Below are positions 10,010 to 22,000 of a DNA stretch of 64,000 nt, in pieces. Made by a program: the position numbers and the translations under genes. Source of the DNA: Malachius bipustulatus (Eukaryota > Arthropoda > Insecta > Coleoptera > Melyridae); the NCBI GenBank assembly GCA_910589415.1, contig OU342634.1, positions 40,044,723-40,108,722 of the forward strand, read 5' to 3'. A model generated the notes under the pieces. That model did not search any database, was not told the origin of the DNA, and was given only the letters and a program-made list of their open reading frames with translations. Position 1 is the first letter of the stretch. Every line of letters begins with the position of its first letter.

Positions 10010-13000
10010 GTAAGTTTATTTAATTTTTTTTTCTTAAATAATTTATTTATAAGAATTATTGTTAGGATCACAAATTTTATCCTCGGAAACACATCTGCGA
10101 TGGTTTATGATTAGGCAACACAAAATACAAATAGTTCATTGAATCAGTAACACGTTCAATAATGATATTATTTTGTTGTACGGCTGAAACGGTCTAACTT
10201 GCCGGTTGGAAAATTAATAATTATTTTTGTAGTAAAAATGAAGTGTACCTACAATAATTACTGTAAAATGAATAACACTTACAATAATAATAGTGACGTA
10301 ACTAATAACAAAAAAAAAAACTTTTTGCGCATCAATCGCATAAAGTGGTATATTATTTTTATGCGTTGTTTCACTTAGGTATGAATATTATCGCCATTTT
10401 GAAAATACGGTTGTTGAAATTTTTATTGGTCTTATCAAATTAGCACTAGTTGTTTACTCAAAAAAATTGAGTTCAATTCCTTTAAAAATGCGCTCTTATA
10501 AATGCATATGGTTATAGAAATTAATCAATTTACAGTTTACACCCTTTTTCACGCCACGCTACTGGCCTATGAACGGAAAAATTAAAAAAGTTCTCGTAAA
10601 ACGTTCCTCCTGTCCTGTTAATTTAATTTTAGTTTTTTTCTATCTTCCATAGTTATTAATGCGTAGAGGGGTTAAAAAATATTTTTTTACAAAAATTCAA
10701 ATAGGCTCAATCGATTTTGCTCAAATGCAACATCACACCACTCTGTATGGATATCTTATTCGCTGCCACAAAAATTTGAGTCCCTTAGATTGAAAACTGT
10801 GACCTGAAATGATACCACAAAGAACGGGCTTTTTTCGAATTTTGAACGGATACCCTGTAGAAATAACGCGATTTTAAGAAACTTGTTCTACGAAAATCCA
10901 AAGTCCTCTAAGTTCTACTAGAGTAAAAAATTTCGGGCACCTATTTTGAATGATAAAACTACAGGGGCGTGTTGAAAATCAAAAAATTTAAATTTTAGAA
11001 AAATAAACATATATATTTTTTTAATATCTCCGCTATTTTGATTATCTGCTTCCTGAAATATATCACGGTTGAAGGTTATTAGCATAATTGTTTACTCTGA
11101 AAATTTCAGAACGATTCCTTTTGAAATGTGCTCATAAAAATTTATAGAAAATTAAAATTTTTCTCCTTTTACTATACCTACGCCACTGGCTTCGTAATGA
11201 AAAATTTACTAATTTTTTTGAGAAGGAACTTTTTTTACAGTAACCTCAAGCTTGAAAAATGTTCTTCCAGTCCTCTGTTAATTTAGTTCCAAGTATTTTC
11301 ACATCTTGCTTGCTTATACCTACAGCAATAGCAAAATAACTTATAGGTACATAGCAAAAAATAGTAATTTTTCACAAAATTAAAATGGTCGCCATTTTGA
11401 AACGGCTCAGCCTATTTTACTTAAATTCAACACCAGACCACTACTAATGGATGTCTTACTCCCACAAAAATTTCAGTCCCCTAGATTGAAAAATGCGACG
11501 TGAAATGGTGCCATATACAATATGAACGATTTGTTTCGAATTTTGAAGGGATACACCTGTAAAAACCACGTGAATTTAGAAAAAAAAATTAAACAAAAAT
11601 ACCTATAAGTTTAAGGGGTTCAAAATTTCGTTTGATAATCTTGAAAGTTGAAGCTATAGGGGCGTTTTAGTGAATTTTTAAAAACCACTTTTTCGTGATC
11701 TTGATGGAGTCAGGATCGGTGGACATTTGATGATTTTGAGATTATGGCTGTTTTTGGTACATTTTATTGATAAAAATACACTAATAAACCCACCCTAACT
11801 TTGGGAGTATACATAGAATTCACCCATATTGACCATCGCGAAAATAATTGTTTCTCTTTTCTGAAATTATACAAGAATGTCTAACTTTTCGAGCTAACCC
11901 CAATGGAGTGTTCACGACTAATGGAAAAATTGTACATTGTGGACTGTGGAGGAAATAACTCAAAATAGTATGGAAATAACTGCGAATAGAAATGACGTGA
12001 AATATGTGGAAGTATGTAAAAATAATAGAAATAAATTGGAATTAGTGGAAATAAATTGGAAGTAGTGGTAATCAATCAATCAATCAATCTTTTATTGGTC
12101 AATGACTACACATACAGGGTGCACCATGTATCCTTCTCTATATTGCTATCTCCTAACACTAACAGATACAGAGGGTCGGTTAAACAAGTCCAAAGGAGCG
12201 CAATTTTGTGGCCATCTCGATTCCGTCGAGACATACAAGATATATGTGACCGTTCCTGAAATATCCTGAAAAAACTGAAAAATCGAGATTTATTATTTTT
12301 TCCATATCTTTTTTATTATTGGAGATTAATGAATAATTTTTTGTGGGCTTACATAAGTCGGCAAGAGCTACCCATCTGACATTTCAAAAATTTTCAAAGC
12401 CGACTAGATCTCAGAATTTTCATAGTCAACTTTCGTTTTTCTTATAGCCACCATATTGTTTTTTTATGTTGTTCGATATAAAAAAAAATCATAAAAACTA
12501 AAAATTGTTAAGCTTCAAAAAACAAATTTAAAAAATTTTTATTCTTCTTTTTTCTTTACAAAAAAGACACATTTTTAGACCGAATTTCATAGATAAATTA
12601 AAGAACCATAAGGCAAGCACTATTTCGGCGTATTTTACGAATGTTGACGTTTTTCTACGATTTTTTTTACATTTTTCTTTGAAAAAAGAAGAATAAAAAT
12701 TAAAAAATTTTTTTTTTTAAGTTTATTGATTTTTGGTTTCCAATATTTTTTTCATATCAAACGACATAAAAAAATAATATGGCGGCCATAAGAAAAACGA
12801 AAGTTGACTGTGAAAACTCTTGGATCTAGTAGGCCTTGAAAACTTTTGAAATGTCAGATGGATAGCTCTTAACGGCTTATGTAAGCCTACAAAAAATTAT
12901 TTATTAATTTCCAATAATAAAAAAGATATGACGAAAATAAGAAATCTCGATTTTTCAGTTTTTTCAGGATATTTCAGGAACGGTGACAGATATCTTGCAT

Positions 13001-16000
13001 GTTTTGACGAATTCGAGATGACCACAAAACTGCGCATCTTTTCTCTAATTTAACACACCCTGTATCTATTAGCGTTCAGGAGATAGCAATATAGAGAAGG
13101 ATACATGGTGCACCCTGTATAGGGCCGGTTGCACGTAAGTAATTAAAAATATTTCAGATAATTCTTACCGATTTTCACTTTCAAATTTTGAAAATATGGT
13201 GAATATTTTCAAGGATATTTTAATTTTTGTTGGTAATTAACTCTTTACAACGAAGTAGCGTTTGTTTGCAGCACTAGCACTATCAGAACAATATTTTGAT
13301 AATACAGGGCGTTTTAAAATCGATGATTATCTCAGAGATTTTTAATTACGTTCGTGCAACCGGACAATAATGTTCATTTATGTTTTTGACAAGTCAACGA
13401 AAATACCCATAAAATACAAAATGTATCTCAGCAGATAACACATAAGTAGGACCACGAAAAAAGCACAAAAGCATCCGATACGATACAAACAAATGGGAAA
13501 TAATTGAAGTCATTCAGTCTGTGCATGTGGAAATAACTGCGTATAAATAACTTGAAATAAGTGGAAATCGGGGAAATAACCTGGAAATATTGTGGAAATA
13601 ATGTAGAAATAGTATAAATATGGTGTAAATGTAATGAACAAAAATAGAAAACAGTGGACATAATAATGGAAATCTTGTAAATAATGAGAAAATAGTGGAA
13701 ATAATTTAGTATGTGGGTAAAAAGTACACTTTTTCATCGAGTAAACATCCCCTCAACTAACCTGGATCCACCGTTCTAAACATTACATTTTTTCCAAATT
13801 TACTACAAGAATACGAAATTTTAAGTGTTTTGTTTTCATTTTTTTCTGTAATTATTACTCGTCGTTCATCAATCCTTAAAAAGTACGCGTCATGTTATAC
13901 CTGCATCAGTGATAACCAAAAGAAATCGAAAAAAAAACTATAAAATCATCTCAAAAGCTGAAAAGTTAAATTATCGAATAAAATTTCATATTCTTATCCT
14001 AACTTAAAAAAGCGCTTCTTGATTATTATGATTTAAACATAATGTCACAAAATTAATGTTTCTATTAACCGTTTAAAACGTAAATCTTCAAAAAAAAAAC
14101 AATGCAAGTTTTTTATTAGGTAGCAAGGTAGTGTCGTGAAGTGAGATATAAAAGTATTCATTTCTGGATACAAAACGTTTTATGGCATCTGGAAGCGTGC
14201 TAATACCAACAAAACATACAATAATCACCAAATTGTAGGGCCAATAAATCGACCCTTCCTCAATAATATCTTCAAGAAACCTGAAGAAATCTAAACAAGA
14301 AATGACAACTCATTGTTGTCGTTTATGAACGGTATAATTTACACACTCCGAATTTGAGTCCATAAATTATCATCTTGTCAATTTTGCCTTGTTCGGTTTT
14401 TCAGCTACTTTAGAAGTTAAATTGATTTTTTCTTGAACTTTTTTCAGAAAAATTCTGTTTTTGCCTTTCTTGAAATCAGAAAAGAGACTCCTGAATTTAA
14501 CCACATAAATCTTCTCGAAAAATTATAAGATAAATATACGTTTATGCTTGCTTTTTGTTTACTATCAGGAACTTTCTATAAATTAAATATTAATAAAGAA
14601 AAATTTTGAGAACGCCCCAGAATAGCAATCTGTTTCTTGACGAAAAAGCTCTCAAAAGATAGCCACGAAATTTTTAAGACAAATTGAATTAAAAAAACCT
14701 TCTTGCGCATCAATCGCAGAAACAGTGTATTTTTATGCGATTCAACTATGAAAATTTTTGCCGCCTTTTAAATTGGCTTTCTGAATTTTTCAATAGTCAG
14801 GTCGAATTTACGTAGTGGTTTACTGTGAAAATTTCATTTCATTTCGTTTGAAAGCGTGCCATAAAATAGATTTTTACATATAATAAACCAAAAAAAAAAT
14901 TGGCAAAATTTAACAATTTCGTCTCTTGTCCTATATACCCGCCACTGACTAACTTTAAAAAGTTACAGGCGAGTTCTGAAAACCGAACATTTGAAATTTT
15001 AGAGAAATAAAAATCATGTAAAAAAATTCGAAAAACTCCGCCATTTCTCTTATTTGCTTCTTTAAATTTTGGAGAGTTACAAGCTATTAGTGTAGTTGTC
15101 TACTCCGAAAATTTCAGGTAAATTCCCTCTAGAATGTGCTCATAATCAATTAAAGAAATTTAGCCATTTTTACCATTTTCTTATCCACGCCACTAGCTTA
15201 CTAATGAAAATAATAAAAATTTTATTGCATTAATTCAATTTTCAAATCATTTTAATCCAATCTTGTTAATACAGGTTTGTAGGAGTTTTTATTTTCTGCA
15301 ATTGGGGTTGGCAGGAGCAGTCATATCTGCATGGGTGGTCCCGCCCGAGCCGAGCGCGATGAAAACGGTGCGCTGGTCTGGTGCTGGTGCTGGTTTTAAA
15401 TCAAGCAGTCCCGGGTCTGAATATTACATTCAATCGTTAAGTTATTAAACAAGCCTTTAATTGTCATCCTCATTATTTTGTTGTGAAAAGTTTTCTTTCT
15501 ATATTGCTTATACAGGGACTAAAAAATAGCCTTTTTCCCTAAAATTCAAAAAGCCGCCATTTTGAAACGGCTCGATCGATTTTGCTCAAAAATGCAATAC
15601 CAGACCACTACTTGTGGATAATATCTTCTTCCCATAAAAATTTCAGCCTCCTAGATTGAAAACTGCTACCAGAAAACCGTGCCACAGGACCGGATGTTTC
15701 GAAATTTTAAAGGACACCCTGTAGAAGTAACGCGACTTTTGAAAAATTTTTCAACTAAAATTTAACGTCATCCCAAAGTTTCACAAGAGTAAAAAATTTC
15801 TTCCACTAATCTTGAAAGATGAAGCTACTAGAGCGTTTTTAAAATTTTAGAGAAATTTACATCATGTAAAATAAATTTAAATATCTCCGCCATTTTTTTT
15901 ATTTGATCCTTGAAATTTTTGAAGATTAAAGAGTATTAGTATAGTTGTCTACTGTAAAAATTTTAGTTCAATTCCTTCAAAAATGTGCTCAAAAACTGTT

Positions 16001-19000
16001 ACAGAAATTAAGCCATTTTTACTCTTTTCCTACCCACGCCACTGGCTTATTAATGGAAAAAATTCAAATTTTTTTGCATTAACTCAAATTTCAATTAATT
16101 TTCTTTCAATCCTGTTAACTTGATGTGAAAGTTTTTTTGCCATCTTGCTCATACAGGGATTCAAAAAATAGTAAATTTTCCGCAAATTCAAATAGCCGCC
16201 ATTTTGAAATGGCTCGGCCGATTTTGCTCAAGTGCAATACCAGACCAGTCCTTGTGGACATCTTACTCTCACAAAAATTTCAGCCCCCTAGATTGAAAAC
16301 TGCGGCCAGAAACCGTGCCTCATGGACCGGATTCTTGGAACTTTGAAAGGACACCCTGTAGAAGTAACGTGACTTTTGGAAATTTTTTCAACGAAAATCT
16401 AAAGTCATTCCTCAGCTTTACAAGAATCCAAAATTTCGTTCACTAATCTTGAAAGATAAAGCTACAGGAGCGTTTTGAAACTCGAAAAATCGTGATTTTG
16501 GAGAAATAAATATATATATATATATATAAATATATAAATATATATATATATATATATCGTGGGCAGGTGAATTTTGGAAAACCACTTTTTCGTAATCTGG
16601 GGGTCATGATCGGTGGACATTTGATGAGTTTGGGTGATTTTTGGAAAGTGATGTCGTCCTCAATAGTGTATTTTTTTGTTAAAAAATACACTAATATACA
16701 ACGTTGCCACTGTTAATTTTTTTGTTAAATAATCTCAGGAAAATTTCTACACTTACTTGAAATTAATGAAAACTTTGTAATATTCCCAGAATAAGTTCTA
16801 TAAAAATATTCCTGGCGAGATTTTTTAGGGCAAATTTAATTTTTATGATAGAAATAAGCTCAATATAATTTTTTTCCGCTGATTGATATTATCATTTTTT
16901 TATTATTAATTCCTGGAAAAAGGCTCAAATTTTAAGAATAAGGGAAATAGCTCTAGAATATTCTTCAAATTCTGTACCAACAACTTTGTTAGCAAAACTC
17001 AGGATGACTTATTGATATTCCTGTATCAAAAAACATAAATTGAATAAGATACATTAATTTTACCACTTTTTTTCAAAAAAGCCTGCCGATTCTGCCTTAA
17101 AAATATGAAGGAAAAAAAATTGCTATAGTTTTGTTATGACAAATTACAGATGTCTTTAAGAGAATCTCTGACCGCGATGATATGAAAGTAGCACTTTCAG
17201 TCGTAGCAATACTACATATACATGCTTCCCAAAAGTAACGGATAAATTCGATAAAACGGAGAGGGCTGTTTTTTTGAAAAAATAAAAAAACAGGTCGATT
17301 TTGTTTTTGAGTTGTTCAACTTTTGACATAATATTGGGGTATACAGGGTGATGCGCGAAAAAGTGGTGACGTCATCTGTATTTTTTTTAAATGGCAACAC
17401 TTATTTTTTATTCCATTTTTTGATACTTCATTCAATTGCCAATACGGTAATGTAATCATTTTGTAACCTTAAACGACGAAATTTCTGTGAAAATAACTTA
17501 ATTTGGAGACATTCAATTCAATAGACAGATTTAATAGATTTAATTTAATTTAATTTAACAGATTTAATTTAATAGACTTAATTTAATAGACAGATCTTAT
17601 AAAATTACCATGGAAACAGTCATTTTTATTTGATATTTTTTTTATTTTTATCGCTAATGTTCCGATTTTCACATCAGTAAAAAGTGCACAATGTCGACTC
17701 ACAAGCTGTTTTCTCAGAAAATTCCTTATTTAAGGTTACAAATTGATTACATTACCATACTGGCAATTAAATGAAGTATCAAAAAATGGAATAAAAAATA
17801 AGGGTTGCCATTTAAAAAAAATGCCGATGACGTCACCACTTTTTCGCGCATCACCCTGTATACCCCAATATTATGTCAAAAGTTGAACAACTCAAAAGCA
17901 AAATCGACCTGTTTATTTATTTTTTCAAAAAAACAGCCCTCTCCGTTTTATCGAATTTATCCGTTACTTTTGGGAAGCACTGTATATGTAAGCCATGTAT
18001 TATAAAACGTCAATCTTCGTCTGTCATTTAAAAGCTTTATAAGTAAAAATTGCGCGCAAACATGAGCGAAAACAGCCGTGCGCTCGAGATTGGGGGTAGA
18101 ACAGCAGATGAGGGGTACAACAGCGCTTGTAAAATATTTTCCCCTCAACTGCTGTTCTTCCCTTACTCCCGCGCTATCGACCGTTTTCGCTCAAGTGCGT
18201 GTGCGCAGTTTTTATCCATTTTTCAGCACTTAAATGGTAAATGAAGATCGAGATCGAAGTTTAATAGGTGAACATTTCTACTTTCCAAATCCGTTTGATA
18301 CCCAAATTCGAATCAGACGACCTCCAGAACATCCAGCCTCACGTCAAAAAACTATCAATATCGACTATCTCGCAAAGAGCGTGGCAACGTTACAAATTTT
18401 TGAAAAAACACTTTTTTTTGTTTTATTTGTTTTCTCTCTTAATAATGAACGATTGGGTTGTTTCGTCCATTGGGATTATTTAGATTGCAAATAAACAAAA
18501 AAATTCTTTTTTTTGCACTTAAGTGGTAAACTCGAGTAGTAGAGTTAGGATCTGAGGGACTGCCGGGGGCTATTCCGCGTGAGATATGGCACCGGCGGTG
18601 TTGGTATTCTGGTACTATTTTTGTCAGAATCTGGTAATTTTAGAGCTCTGCTGTTTGGTCTTGAGAGATTTAAATTAGTTAAGTACGATCAAGTGACGTT
18701 GCCAGCTCTACCTTTTTTTTTGTTAATCTGAGAAAATTTTTGGTCTTGGAAATTTTTCATAAAAATCGTTAAAATAAGTAGAACTTAAGAGAGATATTAG
18801 GCAACATATGGCAACATTTTGTGTTAATTAAAGTAAATGAATCTTTTAAACCTGAAATCGTTTATTATTAATGGACATTTTTATGGTGAATCACATTTAT
18901 TTTACGACCGGCAATGTTCTATGAAACTGATACAGTTCGCGACCTTTATAATAATCTCGCAATTATATTTAACCCAACAATTGTATGTAGTTTTATTTAT

Positions 19001-22000
19001 CTCATGTACGAGTTTATAGAAAATTTGTATATTGCAATATGATTGTAATATGACAAAATCGATTTTAAAAAGATTTCGTTACCTTTTACCTTGCAGTGTT
19101 AAGTAATAATTATTTTTACATTATGAGCCTTTATAAGACAGCTCTTGAAAACGTACATCTCATAAATTTGTATAGTAAGTACTCATCAGTAAATTTGAAT
19201 TTATACCTATCGTGGTAAATTTAGCATAAAATTGGTTACTGACCGGGAAACCAACCTCACAATCCAAGGACTTTTCTTTAAATTATTGTAAATTATTATT
19301 AATTGTTTAATTGTCAAGCGCTAGGTACATTTGTATTATTTTTTTTTCTTTTTTTTTTCTGTTATTTAACCCGCCCAGCAAAATGTCATTGAAGTCTCAG
19401 GCAAAATTATTATGAACATGTCATCTTAATTTCATGTTAATTTTCATCTATAAATTCTCAGCTTCATTTTCATCTCATTCAACATGGACTCATTTAGAAC
19501 ATTTCTACTTTAAATTAACATGTTTTTAAAGAAAGTTGTTAACATTTCTGACTTGGTACAGGGAGGTCAAGGTATGTGATAAATCATTATTTTATATTAC
19601 CAACCAGTTTTGCAACCATTTTTTCGAAACTAGTTAGGTATATCAAAATTTAAAATAACTCCAATTTTGGAAGTAGGTATAAGTATGATTTTGGTACGTT
19701 TCCTCTTAAGTAACATTTATTTGTTTCCTCCATTCAGGTACATGTAATTTTTGGATATTAGTAATAAAATTAACTTGCGTGAAATTATTCTTGAGGATGT
19801 CCTGATTTATCCTGGATATCTTCCTAAGCCATTGCTCCGTGGGTTCATATAATTTGCTGGGTACATCTGCGTATAACTTAGAAATTTTGAGACATTTCTC
19901 TTCTTTCTGGTTACTTTTCTTGTGAGACTTTGTACGTTTCTTTATGACGTACATTTGATCCCGGATCTGGAATTGTTTTATCTGTTTGTTGGCCTGTTTC
20001 GCTTTATGTGTCCTGTTTTGTAGTTCCTGCACTTTCATTTGATAATCCAGGAGTTGAGCGTGACTTGATTTACGTCGTTTCCATTCCTCGACTAACGTGC
20101 GGACGTAGTCTTGGTTTTCTTTTTCTTTTTGTCTCATCTTTCTGATTGCATCGTCTCTTGCTTGTTTTATCTCTTTGTCTCTTTTGGATTTTTCTGCTTT
20201 TTCGGCTTTCCATTGTGATAGTTTATGTTGCATTTCTTCGTTTTTCTTAGGTGGTATTATTTTTTTGTTTAAATTTTCACTACTTGCGTTGTTATTATTA
20301 TTAGTTTCTTTTTTATTGGTTTCTTTTGTGTTTTGTGTACTTTCCTTCCACTGCTTGATTGCTTCTTTTTTCCTGGCTTGTAATTCGGAATATTTGGAAT
20401 ACCATTGTTCGTGGTTTAATATGTCGTCCCTGCTAAGTTCTGGTAGTATTTTTTGGAGTTTTTCGATTATCTTGTCCATGTTTTTGTATTTGTTTCGATA
20501 TTTTAGAAATACCTGATGGTCTCCTTCTAACCAACCGTCGTCTTGTCCATTTGTAGCAACAAAATCGATATAATCTTTGACTTCTTTGCAAACTTCTATA
20601 GGAGTCGATTTTTGTTTGATACTTTGCGAGATGCAGAAGTCTTTTTTAATTGGTGCCGACCATTTTGATACCTTGCCATTGTAATATTCCAATTCTTCAG
20701 ATAAGTCTTTCTCTTCTCTTTTAAGGATTTCTAAGTCACATTTAGTTTTCAGTCTGAAGTTTTGTATATTTTCCTGGATCTGTGACATCCTCATTTTGAA
20801 TATGTGCAAATTATTAGGCTCTTTGAGGTTTTGGTGTTGGATAGAATTTTTCACGATTTCCAACGCAGTGAATATTGTGCTGATCTTCTTTTTACACTCA
20901 TAAATATCGCCTAGTTCTTGCATTTTCGCAGCTTACGTTGAAAATTTGACAACCCGCGTATTATTATAAGCACTTCACTATTATTACTGTTGGAGTAAAA
21001 TGGTGTTTCAGTGTTAGTTGTGATTATCGAAGTGAAAACTTATAGGGGCGTTAACAAAGGTTCACGCTTCGATAGCAACCAAATCAACAATTCCCCCAAC
21101 ACCCTTCTTAAAAAATCTAATGGCTGTTTCTCTCTATTATAGCTTACACATTGTAAATAAGTGGCATGTTTCCAGGCTGTAAAATACACTGGAAATTCGT
21201 TTCTTCCCTAAACCTACCTTATCATTTTAAAGGATACCTACATGTTTTTGGAAAATATAAATATAAAATTTTTGCTTACGATTGTTTTATTTCAATATAA
21301 GTATAAAAAAACCGTTAAATTTATTATTTTTATTCAACCTGACGCACACAAATTTCATTATAACTATAATAATAGGTTTATGTAGGTAATCGAATTTAAT
21401 AAAGCACAACCTCAACGTGACCACATAATTTAGCTACATTCCAAAAAAAACCGCCAGACAAAAGCATTAGAATTTAAAAAATTACAAGCGTACATATACA
21501 GGTACCTACAAATGAGATTTTTTCTATTATTCAGAAGAAAAAAAAATCATGTTATCTGTTCTTTTGCAGATGAAATGCTGGAAACGGAAAGCCGTGGAGT
21601 CGCTGTCCGCGTCTCGGACCTGGAGCGTAAGGTCCTGGAGCAGGGCGACGAGCTGACATGCCTCAAGGCAACCTTGGCGGAGGCCTTACGCCGCCTCAGC
21701 CAGCTGGAGGGCACACGAATCGGCCACGCCAACCCCGCTATCTCCGAGACACCCCCTCGTAACGGATTCTCCAAGGAGACCGTCCGGCTGCGACCGCACA
21801 GCTACTCCGCCACCAAGGCCCAGCTCGAGATCAACAGGAGGAGCGTCTCGGCGCTCCCGCAAAGAAGAGCCGTCCATTACCAATCCACAGGTATAAACAT
21901 TTAGAAAAATACTCCCAGACGTGTGTCCGTTCATAAAGATTAAAGATACTTTGTATTGCGTAATGAAGCGCTGAATCTACGACAAATCATAGTCCGGGTA

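Noticed and set aside
13428..13737. Two minus ORFs rich in Phe, Tyr and His
   Set aside because: They arise from the GGAAATAATG repeat array.
16443..16691. 82-codon minus ORF with Ile/Tyr run
   Set aside because: Produced by the (TA)n microsatellite within a repeat.
17212..18005. Two similar ORFs of 62 and 66 codons on opposite strands
   Set aside because: They are the two arms of a foldback element, not a gene pair.
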